Below, piece after piece: positions 7,959-16,512 of a stretch of DNA of 64,000 nt. Position numbers and translations under genes: made by a program. Where the stretch lies: assembly GCF_040717455.1 (NCBI RefSeq), contig NZ_JBFEFH010000024.1, positions 1-64,000 on the forward strand, written 5' to 3'. Within the stretch, counting starts at the first letter, position 1. Every line of letters begins with the position of its first letter. Source of the stretch: Tautonia sp040717455. Lineage in GTDB: Bacteria; Planctomycetota; Planctomycetia; Isosphaerales; Isosphaeraceae. The notes beneath the pieces were generated by a model. It saw only the letters and a program-made list of their open reading frames with translations. It searched no databases and was not told the origin of the DNA.

Positions 7959-9892
7959 TCCTCGCTTCCGCCTCCGGCCTGGGCCGCCAGTACACCGGCG
8001 ACCCGCTCTTTACCGACCTCGCGTTCGAAATCCGGGCCGGCGAACGGATCGGCCTGGTCGGGCCGAACGGCGCGGGCAAGACGACCCTCATGCGCCTGCT
8101 CGCGGGCCTCGACCAGCCCGACATGGGCCGCCTCCACCTCCGACAGGGGGTCCGCGTCAGCCTGCTCCGCCAGCAGCCCGACTTCGATCCGAGCAAAACG
8201 CTTTTCGAGGTCGCCCGCTCCGGGCTCGCCTCCCTGCTCGAATTGCAGGACGAACTCGAAGAAGCCGCCCGGGAGCTGGCCGAGGCCGACGACGACGCCG
8301 ACCGCGAGCGCGCCTCCCGGCGCTTCGCCGATCTGCAAGACCAGCTCGAACACCAGGACGCCTACGCCATCGAGCACCGGGTCGAGGAGATCATCACCGG
8401 CCTCGGCTTCAAGACGGAGGAGTTCCACCGCCCCGCCGGCACCTTCTCCGGCGGGCAACAGTCGCGCCTGATGCTCGCCCGGCTCTTGCTGGAGAGCCCG
8501 GATTTGATGCTCCTCGACGAGCCGACGAACCACCTCGACGTGGCCACCGTCTCGTGGCTCGAAGCGTATCTGTCGAGGCAGCCGACCGGCATGGTCATCG
8601 TCAGTCACGACCGCTACTTCCTCGACGCGACCGTCACCAAGATCTGGGAACTGTTCCAGGGGAGGGTCGACGCCTACCCCGGCAATTACTCGCAGTACTG
8701 GAAGCTCCGCGAGGAGCGGGCCAAGATCCTCGAACGTCGCGCCGAGAAGCAGGCCGAACAGGCGGCCCACCTCCAGAAGTTCATCGACAAGTTCTCCGCC
8801 GGCACCCGGGCCACCCAGGCCAAGGACAAGGCGAAGAAGCTCGAGCGGGTCATGTCCGAGGACATCGAGCTGATGCGGAACATCTCCGGCCCGCCGATGG
8901 GCTTCGACGAGGTGGTGCGTTCCGGAGACGTGGTCATCGAGGCCAAGGACCTCGGCAAGTCGTACGACAAGCCCCTGTTCGGCCGATTGAACCTCCAGGT
9001 CCAGCGCGGCCAGTGCATCGGCATCATGGGGCCGAACGGCGCGGGCAAGTCGACGCTCATCAAGACGCTCATCGGCCGGGTCAAGCCGGACGAGGGGGAG
9101 GTGAAGCTCGGCCACAAGGTGACGGTCGGCTACTACGACCAGGGGCTCGAATCCCTGCCGGCCGACACGCCCGTCCTCCGCGCCGTCTGGCCCGATGATG
9201 ACCCCTCGTGGGTGATGCAGGACGTCCGCGACCTGCTCGGCAAGTTCGGCCTCTCGGGCGACCTGGCCTTGCAGACGGTCGGCAAGCTCTCCGGGGGCGA
9301 GAAAGGGAAGGCCGCCCTGGCCCGCCTGGCCGCCACGGGGGCCAATCTGCTGGTGATGGACGAGCCGACCAACCACCTCGACATCTGGTCGTGCGACGCG
9401 CTCGAGCGGACGATCCGGGAGTTCGAGGGGACCGTCCTCGTCGTCAGCCACGACCGCTATTTCCTCAATCAGGTGGCCGACCGGCTCATCGTGGTCGATG
9501 GCGGTCGAGCCCGGGTGGTCGAGGGGGATTACGAGGTCTACCGCCGAATGCTCGACCAGGAGGCCGAGGCCCTCGCCGCCAAACAGCGTGCGGCCGACGA
9601 CCGCAACGGCTCACCGAAAGGAGGGGGCTCCTCTCCGGCTACTCAGTCCGCCAATGCCCCTGCCAAGGGGAAGAAAAAGAAAAAGTACCCCTACCGCAAG
9701 GCCGCCGACATCGAGCGCGAGATCGCCGAGGTCGAGGCCGAGATGGGCGAACTCGAACACGCGCTCGGCCTCTCCGAGACCTGGAAGGACGCCGACCGCG
9801 CCCGCAGGGCCCAGGAGCGTTACGACGACCTGGCCGAGTCGATCAAGGCCCTCTACGAGCACTGGGAAGAGGCGCTGGAGTATAATAGCTAG
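7955..9892 (+). CDS. ABC-F family ATPase, Uup-like
   Basis: The 645-residue protein has two complete ATPase domains and no membrane segments, the ABC-F layout. Domain 1 has GPNGAGKTT, FSGGQQSRL and LMLLDEPTNHLD. Domain 2 has GPNGAGKST, LSGGEKGKA and LLVMDEPTNHLD. The linker between them (about 250-310) is charged and helical. After domain 2 there is a lysine run (KGKKKKKYPYRKA) and a C-terminal coiled coil, as in Uup. ABC-F proteins of this type act on ribosomes at the tRNA exit/P site; Uup also affects DNA transposition and ribosome assembly. Antibiotic resistance cannot be inferred. The start overlaps the DUF4058 stop. Confidence 0.92.
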   Translation: MILASASGLGRQYTGDPLFTDLAFEIRAGERIGLVGPNGAGKTTLMRLLAGLDQPDMGRLHLRQGVRVSLLRQQPDFDPSKTLFEVARSGLASLLELQDELEEAARELAEADDDADRERASRRFADLQDQLEHQDAYAIEHRVEEIITGLGFKTEEFHRPAGTFSGGQQSRLMLARLLLESPDLMLLDEPTNHLDVATVSWLEAYLSRQPTGMVIVSHDRYFLDATVTKIWELFQGRVDAYPGNYSQYWKLREERAKILERRAEKQAEQAAHLQKFIDKFSAGTRATQAKDKAKKLERVMSEDIELMRNISGPPMGFDEVVRSGDVVIEAKDLGKSYDKPLFGRLNLQVQRGQCIGIMGPNGAGKSTLIKTLIGRVKPDEGEVKLGHKVTVGYYDQGLESLPADTPVLRAVWPDDDPSWVMQDVRDLLGKFGLSGDLALQTVGKLSGGEKGKAALARLAATGANLLVMDEPTNHLDIWSCDALERTIREFEGTVLVVSHDRYFLNQVADRLIVVDGGRARVVEGDYEVYRRMLDQEAEALAAKQRAADDRNGSPKGGGSSPATQSANAPAKGKKKKKYPYRKAADIEREIAEVEAEMGELEHALGLSETWKDADRARRAQERYDDLAESIKALYEHWEEALEYNS

Positions 9893-9931
9893 ACCGTTTC
9901 GCCTGTTCGTCGCGTTTCGATCGCTCCACTG

Positions 9932-10038
9932 CCCCCCTCACCCGGCCTCCCCGGCCACCCTCTCCCCCGCAACGCAGGGGCGAGGGTTAAATCTGCCTCC
10001 CTCTCCCCGCTCGCGGGGAGAGGGCCGGGGTGAGGGGT
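9932..10038. repeat. Dispersed GC-rich hairpin repeat, copy A
   Basis: This intergenic block holds two mirror-like elements found again elsewhere in the window. The first is a CCCTCACCCGGCCT segment with ACCCTCTCCCCC and GGGGCGAGGGTTAAAT. The second is a perfect hairpin with 12-base arms at 9999-10010 and 10013-10024 (CCCTCTCCCCGC, two-base loop). It follows the ABC-F stop and may double as its terminator. The rest of the 9893-10287 gap shows no gene. Confidence 0.7.
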
Positions 10039-10287
10039 CCTCGGCAAGGACTCGGGGCGTGGCGTTCGAGTCGCAGCCCCCTCACCCGGCGTGGGGCGCC
10101 TGGAATCGTGTCGACCCCAGCGGGACACGACGTGGCCCCAATACCTGGGACCAGCTGACGCCAGCCAGCCCGCAGAACCTCGATCACAGGACAGGCGCGA
10201 CCTCCGGCCGAGACGGGCCAGGCCCTCGACGGACCTTCCCCGTCGCACCGAACCCTCACCTCCCACCGGCACGACCGAGTCGATCTG

Positions 10288-11157
10288 ATGCCCGACCCGC
10301 AACGCGTCCTCCCCTTGATTCGCCGCGCGGCGATGCTCTCGCGGGCCACTCCCGGCAGGGTCGGCAGCGTGGTGGCGATCCCGTCCGAATCGGTCGATGA
10401 CGTGATGGTCGTCGGCGACCTGCACGGCAACCTGGTCGCCTTCCGCAAGGTCCTGGCCGTCGCGGACCTGAAGACGCATCCGAGGCGTCATCTGGTCCTG
10501 CAAGAACTCGTCCACGGCGACAGCTTCTACCCGGACGAGGGGGGGGACCGGTCGCATCAACTGGTCGACCTGGTCGCGGCGTTGAAGTGCCAGTTCCCCG
10601 ATCGCGTGCACCTGATCCTCGGCAATCACGAACTCTCGGAGCTGACCAACCGGCCGATCGCCAAGAACGGCGTGGCGCTCAATGCCCTGTTCCGGGCCGG
10701 GGTCGAGACCGCCTACGGATCGATGGCCGACACCATCATCGAGGCGTATCACGACCTCTTCCGCTCCCTCCCGCTGGCCGTCCGATGCCCGAACCGGGTG
10801 ATGCTCTGCCACACCCTGCCCGACGGCAAGATGCTCGACGACCTCGACCTCGACCCCTTGCACACGGGCGTCTGGACCCCCTCATCGTTGCAGCGCGGCG
10901 GGGCCGTGTACGCGATGACCTGGGGACGCGACGACCGCCCCGAGACGGCCGACCGCTTCGCCGAGCTGGTCGACGCCGACTGCTTCATCACCGGGCACCA
11001 GCCCTGCGACGACAGCTTCCGGGTGGCCAATCACCGCCAGCTCATCATCGACGGCACCGGCCCGTACCCGGCCTACTGCCTCTTTCCCGCCACCGAAGCG
11101 GTGACGGTCGAATCGCTCAAGGACGGCGTCCGGCTGATCGACCTGGCCTCCGGTTAA
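10288..11157 (+). CDS. Calcineurin-like metallophosphatase
   Basis: This 289-residue protein has the metal-binding GDLHGN motif near residue 43 and GNHELSEL near 111, with later His residues in CHTLPDG and TGHQPCDDSF. These are the ligands expected of the calcineurin-like phosphoesterase fold. In the position of the usual GD-x-VDRG motif it has VLQELVHGDSFYPDEG, so it is a divergent subgroup. The substrate is unknown: protein phosphatase or diadenosine-polyphosphate hydrolase are both possible. No signal peptide, so cytosolic. The gene is flanked by a repeat block and a long structured spacer, so it is likely transcribed alone. Confidence 0.82.
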   Translation: MPDPQRVLPLIRRAAMLSRATPGRVGSVVAIPSESVDDVMVVGDLHGNLVAFRKVLAVADLKTHPRRHLVLQELVHGDSFYPDEGGDRSHQLVDLVAALKCQFPDRVHLILGNHELSELTNRPIAKNGVALNALFRAGVETAYGSMADTIIEAYHDLFRSLPLAVRCPNRVMLCHTLPDGKMLDDLDLDPLHTGVWTPSSLQRGGAVYAMTWGRDDRPETADRFAELVDADCFITGHQPCDDSFRVANHRQLIIDGTGPYPAYCLFPATEAVTVESLKDGVRLIDLASG

Positions 11158-11242
11158 TCCGGCCGGGAATTGGGCGGGGCGGTCGAGGCGTGGGCGAATC
11201 ATCCCGATTCACCTGGAACCGTGTTCTTTCGTAGGGTCCGCT

Positions 11243-11285
11243 GTGCGGACCGATCCCTCGACGCCGTAAGGAGATCGGTCCGCAC
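11243..11285. repeat. Inverted repeat with 13-base arms
   Basis: GTGCGGACCGATC (11243-11255) pairs perfectly with GATCGGTCCGCAC (11273-11285). The sequence just before it, GGTCCGCTGTGCGGACC, is also a small hairpin sharing part of the left arm, so two alternative folds are possible. It lies downstream of the metallophosphatase and could end its transcript. Confidence 0.6.
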
Positions 11286-11341
11286 AACTGACTCGACAAC
11301 GGCAACTCTTTCGAGCCATTCCGGATCATCCCACGAAATCA

Positions 11342-11389
11342 AAAACGGCCCGATCGAAAGGACCGAAGTCCGATCAATCGGGCCGTTTT
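11342..11389. terminator. Bidirectional Rho-independent-like terminator
   Basis: Thirteen-base arms AAAACGGCCCGAT (11342-11354) and ATCGGGCCGTTTT (11377-11389) are perfect complements. The loop contains a second hairpin, GGAC-CGAA-GTCC. The flanking A and T runs give a T tract on both strands, so it can terminate from either side. Confidence 0.7.
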
Positions 11390-11473
11390 GAATAAGCCGG
11401 CCGGGGTTCGCCTCCTCGAACCACCTCTCCCATAGCTCAAGGAGGGAGACCCCGACCAGCTCAGATTGGTGAC

Positions 11474-11560
11474 GCTCCCCGGGCATTTTCCCGCGTCCGG
11501 GGGAGCATCGGTGTAAGACAGGGCGAGCGGGGGGGTCGTGCGAGGCAACCCGCTCGCCCT
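11474..11560. other. Two adjacent hairpins, possible small RNA
   Basis: Arms GCTCCCCGG (11474-11482) and CCGGGGGAGC (11497-11506, one bulge) form the first hairpin. AGGGCGAGCGGG (11520-11531) and CCCGCTCGCCCT (11549-11560) form a perfect 12-base stem. Together with the terminator at 11342-11389 they bracket about 200 bases, the size of a small structured RNA. Strand and identity are unknown. Confidence 0.35.
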
Positions 11561-11964
11561 TTGGCGGTTGACCGGTCGAAGCCGGCCGTCGCCAAGGGGT
11601 GGGGTGATTTCTTGTCAATGAGAAGGTCTTCCGAGCCCGATGCGTCTCGCGTTGGCTCGTGCCTTTGATGCCGGAACAGAGAAAGCAAGCCGAGTGCCAA
11701 AGCGGCGCGCGTGCCCCGCCGTCGCATTGGGCTTCCCCGCTCCGTGATGCGCTAAGCTCGGCGGCTCAACCACTTGCGATCGGGAAAAAATTCGACCGGG
11801 GGCAGCCCTCGATCCCTCCGCCGGTCGGGTGTGTTGCTGTCGCGCGTCCTGGAGTGCACGCTTCGCGAGCAGTCCTGCCACTGGATTCGGCGGCCGATTC
11901 CGGCGGGGCGGCCCGATCGGATTGACCGCTTTGTCGGGCGACATCCCCTCGGTACACTGGGAGC

Positions 11965-12651
11965 ATGATGGAGGACCGCATTCGAGAGAACCTGGACCGC
12001 ATTCGCGGTCGGATCGCCGAGGCCGCCCGCCGATCGGGCCGCGCCCCCGACGCCGTCCGGCTGGTCGCGGTGACGAAGAAGAACCCGCCCGAGCGGATCC
12101 TGCCGCTCATCGCCTGCGGGCAGCTCGACCTGGGCGAGAACTTCCCGCAGGAGCTCTGGAAGAAGGTCGAGGCGCTGGCCGATCGGCCCGTCCGCTGGCA
12201 CCTGATCGGCCACCTGCAGACGAACAAGGCGAAGCGGACCGCGGCGATGGTCCACCTGATCCACAGCGTCGACTCGCTCAGGCTGCTCCGCCTGATCGAC
12301 GACCTGGAGTCTCCCCCCGCCGTCCTACTCCAGGCCAATTGCTCGGCCGAGGAGGCCAAGCACGGCTGGGCCCCCGAGGCGATGCTGGCCGAGGCCGAGG
12401 CCATCGCCTCGTGCGCCCGCGTGCCGATCGTCGGCCTGATGACGATGGCCGGCTACGACACGACCAACGAGGAAGCCCGGCCCACCTTCGCCCTGCTCCG
12501 CGAGCTGCGCGACCAGATGCGCTCGCGCACCGGCCTCGACCTCCCCGAGCTTTCGATGGGCATGTCCGGCGACTTCGAGGCCGGCATCGAGGAAGGGGCC
12601 ACCCTCGTCCGCGTCGGCTCGGCCCTGTTCGAGGGGCTCGACGCGCCGTGA
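11965..12651 (+). CDS. YggS/PLPBP family pyridoxal-phosphate homeostasis protein
   Basis: The 228-residue protein is a cytosolic single-domain PLP-binding barrel. The PLP lysine lies in LVAVTKKNP (about residue 37). Other family signatures are LGENFPQEL, WHLIGHLQTNK, LSMGMSGDFEAGIEEG and the phosphate-binding VRVGSALFEG. Family members balance vitamin B6 and amino acid pools without a classical enzymatic activity. The stop overlaps the following GTG start by four bases (GTGA), so it is coupled to the DUF167 gene. This yggS-then-yggU-like adjacency is seen in other bacteria. Confidence 0.93.
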   Translation: MMEDRIRENLDRIRGRIAEAARRSGRAPDAVRLVAVTKKNPPERILPLIACGQLDLGENFPQELWKKVEALADRPVRWHLIGHLQTNKAKRTAAMVHLIHSVDSLRLLRLIDDLESPPAVLLQANCSAEEAKHGWAPEAMLAEAEAIASCARVPIVGLMTMAGYDTTNEEARPTFALLRELRDQMRSRTGLDLPELSMGMSGDFEAGIEEGATLVRVGSALFEGLDAP

Positions 12652-12986
12652 TCGCCCTGACGCCCCACGCCGATGGCACCGTCATCCCCGTCGTCGCCCA
12701 GCCCGGCGCGAAGCGTCCCGCCGTCCTCGGCGAGCGCAACGGCGCCCTCCGCCTCGCCGTCTCCGCCCCTCCGGATAAGGGGAAGGCGAATGCTGCCCTG
12801 GCGACCTTGCTGGCCGAGGTGCTTGGTTGCAAACCGTCCGCGGTTGTCCTTCTGTCCGGCCCGACGAGCCGTCAAAAGCGGTTCTTGATCTCCTGCCTGA
12901 CGCCGGACGAGGTCCGCGATCGCCTTGCGTCGATGACGCCTTCCACCTCTTCGACGAGGGGGAGCCCACCATCGGGAGAGGGTTGA
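12648..12986 (+). CDS. DUF167 (YggU-like) protein
   Basis: The 112-residue protein starts at a GTG overlapping the yggS stop. It shows the DUF167 core: VIPVVAQPGAKRPAVLGERN, LRLAVSAPPDKGKANAAL, ATLLAEVLGCKPSAVVLLSG and SRQKRFLI. The family is small, cytosolic and of unknown function. The last 25 residues (TPSTSSTRGSPPSGEG) are low complexity and beyond the usual domain, so the domain proper ends near residue 90. Overlap with yggS is the strongest evidence for this start. Confidence 0.88.
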   Translation: MIALTPHADGTVIPVVAQPGAKRPAVLGERNGALRLAVSAPPDKGKANAALATLLAEVLGCKPSAVVLLSGPTSRQKRFLISCLTPDEVRDRLASMTPSTSSTRGSPPSGEG

Positions 12987-13145
12987 CGTGTGTCAAGGGA
13001 AGGTCTTTGTGAGAATCCACGGATTCACCGCTGATGACGCAACGGCCTTGGAACAAAGCCGTTGCGTGATGAGCAAGTGATGGATTGCCGTTGCCAGTCC
13101 GATGCTTCGGGTTGATCGGAGTTTGGTGATTCAGCCGGAACAGCC

Positions 13146-13664
13146 ATGATCCATACCGAGCAAATCATAGGACGGTCGATCGACATTTGGTCGGAGTGGT
13201 TGGGCCAGCGTGTCCTAGACATCGAGGCGCATGTTCCACAGGGGGTCGACGAGCTTTACGAAATCCAAGTCGGTCTTTCCCCATCAAATCGACGCTACTT
13301 TATTGGGTGGCAGCAAGAAGATGGACCCTCGGATGAGACCCTCTTCTACTGGCTGTCGATGCAGCACCACTCGCACTTCTTGGCTGATCTACCGAGAGCG
13401 GGCAGCCTGGCACCGCCGCTGAAAACCATCCTGGATAAAACCATCCTCGCCGTTGAATTGTACGGGTGGAAGGCTCTTGATGCCGTCGTCGCTGTCATCA
13501 TCCAATGCCCCGGCTCGACCATTGGCATCGCCACGACCCGGTATCTGTTGAACAAAAGGAACCTCTCACGTCTTGGAATCCAAGAGCTTGCTGTCGTTGA
13601 GGAGGACCAACTTCGGGCGGAATTATTGCGTCAGGACATTGAGAAGGTCGCTGATCTTCGATAG
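13146..13664 (+). CDS. Unrecognised protein in a low-GC patch
   Basis: The 172-residue protein is not one I recognise. It is acidic to neutral, with no signal peptide or long membrane segment. Aromatic and hydrophobic text such as SIDIWSEWLGQRVLDI, RRYFIGWQQEDGPSDETLF and YGWKALDAVVAVIIQCPG suggests a globular cytosolic protein. Base composition is close to 50% GC over the gene against about 70% for its neighbours, and codon use is correspondingly mixed, which points to acquisition by transfer. It precedes a second small gene of the same composition by 37 bases; the two probably form one unit. Confidence 0.7.
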   Translation: MIHTEQIIGRSIDIWSEWLGQRVLDIEAHVPQGVDELYEIQVGLSPSNRRYFIGWQQEDGPSDETLFYWLSMQHHSHFLADLPRAGSLAPPLKTILDKTILAVELYGWKALDAVVAVIIQCPGSTIGIATTRYLLNKRNLSRLGIQELAVVEEDQLRAELLRQDIEKVADLR

Positions 13665-13701
13665 CCGTTCAGGGCTTGTACCGGACCGTGCCGAGAACGT
13701 G

Positions 13702-13995
13702 ATGAGTTTCCTATTTCACGTCCAGGAGTTGTTCGACCTTCGAGAGCGTGGGGTTGTTGTCATCAGCGACCGCCCTCTCGCCGACTGCGACTTCGAACTG
13801 AAGATCGCTGATACGATCGAGTTTCGAACCCCAGAAGGCTTGAGCTTCCAGACATCTATCGCCGGCATCGAGACGTGTAATCCATTCGACCCGCAGCGGG
13901 AATTCGCTTTCATACTCCCTCGCCAGATGCGCAAGGGTGAGGTTCCTGTCGGGGCTGAGGTTTGGAAGATCGGCGATCAACTTCCACCTGCGTGA
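13702..13995 (+). CDS. Small EF-Tu domain-2-like beta-barrel protein
   Basis: The 97-residue protein opens MSFLFHVQELFDLRERGVVV and has FELKIADTIEFRTPEG and CNPFDPQREFAFILP. This pattern resembles free-standing proteins with the translation-factor domain-2 fold (compare the start of EF-Tu domain 2: F-x-V-x-D-x-F-x-I-x-G-R-G). Its role is unknown. An in-frame ATG at 13573 lies inside the previous gene; the ATG at 13702 gives the natural family start. It shares the lowered GC of the preceding gene and is probably co-transcribed with it. Confidence 0.7.
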   Translation: MSFLFHVQELFDLRERGVVVISDRPLADCDFELKIADTIEFRTPEGLSFQTSIAGIETCNPFDPQREFAFILPRQMRKGEVPVGAEVWKIGDQLPPA

Positions 13996-14185
13996 TAGGT
14001 CTTGGCATTGTGTAGACAGACTCGCACCCAAGGAAATTCTACCATCCCTCCCCAGGACCTCGGCCGGTCGCCGGAGCAGGCGCCGCAGTGGGTGCGGGTC
14101 TGAGGTATGATGGGGAGGATGCCGGCAGCCGGCCGGCACCGTCACGACCCGTTCGCAAGAGCCCCGACCGCCCGAGCCCCCTCCC

Positions 14186-15472
14186 ATGCCGGACTTTCCC
14201 GCCGAAGTCACCGTCACCCCCCTGTCCCAGCCCCCCCGGGCATCCGTCCGGGTGCCGGGATCGAAAAGCCTGACGAACCGGGCGCTGGTGGTCGCCGGCC
14301 TGGCCCGAGGCCGGAGTACGCTGACCGGCGCCCTCGACAGCGACGACACGCGGGTGATGATCGAGAGCCTTCGGCGCCTGGGCCTGAGCGTCGAGCATGA
14401 TCCCGCCTCGGCCACGATCGTCATCGAAGGTCGGGGGCGGCACCTGCCGGCCGAATCGGCCGATTTGTTCGTTGGGAATTCGGGGACGACCTTGCGGTTC
14501 CTGACGGCGATGGTCTGCGTCACCCGGGGGACGTACCGGCTCGACGGGGTCCCTCGGATGCGCGAGCGTCCGGTGGCCGATTTGCTGCTGGCGCTCAACC
14601 GCCTCGGGGCCGATGCCAGGAGCGAGTTCGACAACGGTTGCCCGCCTGTCATCGTCCAGGCTGATGGGCTGGATGGCGGCTATGCCGAGGTCCGGGGCGA
14701 CGTGTCGAGCCAGTTCCTCAGCGGCCTGCTGATGGCCCTGCCCTGCGCCAAGGGGCCGACGACGGTGGAGGTGATGGGCACGCTCGTCTCGAAGCCGTAC
14801 ATCGCGATGACGATGGAGGTGATGGCCGCCTTCGGCCGCCGGATCAGCAACCGCGACTTCAAGCGGTTCAACGTCGAGCCGGCCCCCTACTCGGCCCGGA
14901 CCTACGCGATCGAGCCCGACGCCTCGGCCGCCAGCTACTTCTTCGCCGCGGCGGCGATCACCGGCGGGTCGATCACCGTGGAAGGCTTGGGGACCGAGAG
15001 CATCCAGGGGGACGTCGGCTTCGTCGACCTCTTGGAGCACATGGGCTGCACGGTCGAGCGGTCGAAGTCGTCGATCACCGTCACCGGCAACGGGCCGCTC
15101 GTCGGGATCGACGTGGACATGAACGCCATCAGCGACACGGTGATGACCCTCGCCGCCGTCGCCCTCTTCGCCGACGGGCCGACCCGGATCCGCAACATCG
15201 CCCACATCCGGCACAAGGAAACCGACCGCATCGCCGCTTTGGCCGCCGAACTGCGCAAGCTCGGGGCCGAGGTGGACGAGCACCCCGACGGCCTGATGAT
15301 CTTCCCGCCGTCGACCATCACCCCCGCCCGCATCCACACCTACGACGACCACCGGATGGCCATGTCCTTCGCCCTCGTCGGCCTGAAGGCCGACGGGGTG
15401 ACGATCCTCGACCCCGGTTGCGTGGCCAAGACCTACCCCGGCTTCTGGGACGACCTGGCCCGACTCGGCTGA
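14186..15472 (+). CDS. aroA: 3-phosphoshikimate 1-carboxyvinyltransferase (EPSP synthase)
   Basis: AroA joins shikimate-3-phosphate to phosphoenolpyruvate in chorismate synthesis. The 428-residue protein shows the substrate-binding VPGSKSLTNRAL near the N-terminus, GNSGTTLRFLTA near residue 98, VRGDVSSQFLSG in the middle, and HKETDRIAAL and DDHRMAMSFAL in the C-terminal half. Length matches the family. In the PEP/glyphosate loop it has Ser-Gly-Thr-Thr-Leu-Arg-Phe, where E. coli has Ala-Gly-Thr-Ala-Met-Arg-Pro, closer to the second class of EPSP synthases. The gene stands alone and converges on a radical SAM gene 11 bases away. Confidence 0.95.
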   Translation: MPDFPAEVTVTPLSQPPRASVRVPGSKSLTNRALVVAGLARGRSTLTGALDSDDTRVMIESLRRLGLSVEHDPASATIVIEGRGRHLPAESADLFVGNSGTTLRFLTAMVCVTRGTYRLDGVPRMRERPVADLLLALNRLGADARSEFDNGCPPVIVQADGLDGGYAEVRGDVSSQFLSGLLMALPCAKGPTTVEVMGTLVSKPYIAMTMEVMAAFGRRISNRDFKRFNVEPAPYSARTYAIEPDASAASYFFAAAAITGGSITVEGLGTESIQGDVGFVDLLEHMGCTVERSKSSITVTGNGPLVGIDVDMNAISDTVMTLAAVALFADGPTRIRNIAHIRHKETDRIAALAAELRKLGAEVDEHPDGLMIFPPSTITPARIHTYDDHRMAMSFALVGLKADGVTILDPGCVAKTYPGFWDDLARLG

Positions 15473-15483
15473 TCATCCAAGAG

Positions 15484-16512
15484 TCAAACCGGGGCCGGTG
15501 CTCGGGCGGCCCCCTTGCCCGGGGCCGATCGCGGTTTCGACGGGGGGGCCTCGGGCGCCGGGGGCGTCGCGCCGAGCTTCGGCAGGTCCGGATTCTGGGC
15601 CGACCCGGTGCTGACGATCAGGCCCGCCTCGGCCCCCCAGGCGATCACCCGAGCCAGCCCTTCGCGACGCGCATCGAGCGGCAGGTGCTTGGTCGCCCCC
15701 GCCTCGCCGATCGAGAACACCGGGCCCCCTTCGTAGAGGTCCACCAGACGCTCGGCGTGGCCGAGCGGCACCAGGGCCTCCCGGAGTGCCGGGATCACCG
15801 CCGGTTGCAGGAAGGCGTAGTGCGCCATCGCCTCGCGGACGCCGATCCTCCCCAGTTCCCGGAGCAACGGCCGGAGGTTCTCCCTCGTGTCCGTCAGGCC
15901 GGGGATCAAGGGCTCGATCCGCGCCTCGACCGAGACCCCGGCCTCGATCAGGCATTCGATCCCCTTCAATCGCCGAGGCCCCAGGGGGGCCATCGGCTCC
16001 AAGGCCCTGCTGAGGGATCGGCCCAGCGTGGCCACGCCGACCGCCACCCGCACCCGCTCCGGGGCCGACCCGAGCAGCCGCGCTACGTCTCGCGTCACGC
16101 GCCCTCGGGTCATTAAAACGACCTCGATTCCTCGCTCAAGCAACTGCTCGATGATCCGGAGCGTCGCGGCGCGGATCTCCCGGATCGGCGGCAGGGGATC
16201 GCTGCTCGGGCTCAACACCACCCGCCTCGGCGGCACGTCGAGCGCATCGATCGCCGGGCCGATCGCCTCGACCACGCCCGGGTCGAACAGCAGGCGGCCC
16301 GGCCCGGGGTCACGCATCGTCCCCTTGACGAAGCAGAAGGCGCAGCCCATGGCGCAGCCGGCCGTCAGGTCGACGCCGTAAAGCCCCGAGTCGCGCACCC
16401 CTCCCCGGGCCGGCCGCAGCAAGGGGCCCCGTCGCCGCACGCGCCTGACGCCCGGCATCGGCGCCGATCGGCCGAGCATCCCCTGCTCCGGTTCCGCGAT
16501 CGCAAGCTCCAT
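15484..16512 (-). CDS. Radical SAM protein, spore-photoproduct-lyase-like superfamily
   Basis: The 342-residue protein has the radical SAM cluster motif CAMGCAFC (about residues 53-60) after YGVDLTAGC. Further elements are VVLSPSSDPLPPIREI (the SPS-x-D-P-x-P pattern of the Rv2578c/SplB-like group) and ARIEPLIPGLTDTREN. The last 35 residues are a Pro/Ala/Lys-rich tail. The group has no generally agreed reaction; DNA-lesion repair is one hypothesis by analogy to SplB. The gene is convergent with aroA and starts near a short AT-rich spacer that may hold its promoter. Confidence 0.82.
   Translation of the reverse strand: MELAIAEPEQGMLGRSAPMPGVRRVRRRGPLLRPARGGVRDSGLYGVDLTAGCAMGCAFCFVKGTMRDPGPGRLLFDPGVVEAIGPAIDALDVPPRRVVLSPSSDPLPPIREIRAATLRIIEQLLERGIEVVLMTRGRVTRDVARLLGSAPERVRVAVGVATLGRSLSRALEPMAPLGPRRLKGIECLIEAGVSVEARIEPLIPGLTDTRENLRPLLRELGRIGVREAMAHYAFLQPAVIPALREALVPLGHAERLVDLYEGGPVFSIGEAGATKHLPLDARREGLARVIAWGAEAGLIVSTGSAQNPDLPKLGATPPAPEAPPSKPRSAPGKGAARAPAPV

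Larger units (their letters stand above)
11158..11964. other. Long structured intergenic region
   Basis: About 800 bases without a convincing gene. It holds four inverted repeats between 11243 and 11560 (annotated separately), then a quieter stretch leading to yggS. One leftward open frame (11199-11618) contains the protein-like phrase GVSLLELWERWFEEANPG but runs through two hairpins and lacks a good start, so I do not call it. No match to tmRNA, SRP RNA, RNase P RNA or a riboswitch could be made by eye. Confidence 0.5.

Noticed and set aside
7955..9892. Antibiotic-resistance role for the ABC-F protein
   Set aside because: Sequence shows the Uup-like housekeeping layout with a C-terminal coiled coil; no resistance-specific linker could be recognised.
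11400..11560. Possible SRP RNA, tmRNA or 6S RNA
   Set aside because: The conserved SRP tetraloop region, tmRNA tag or tRNA-like ends were not found; a GGTTCGA-like text did not form a T arm.
11199..11618. Leftward 139-residue frame in the structured gap
   Set aside because: One phrase is protein-like but the frame runs through a terminator and an inverted repeat and has no ribosome site.
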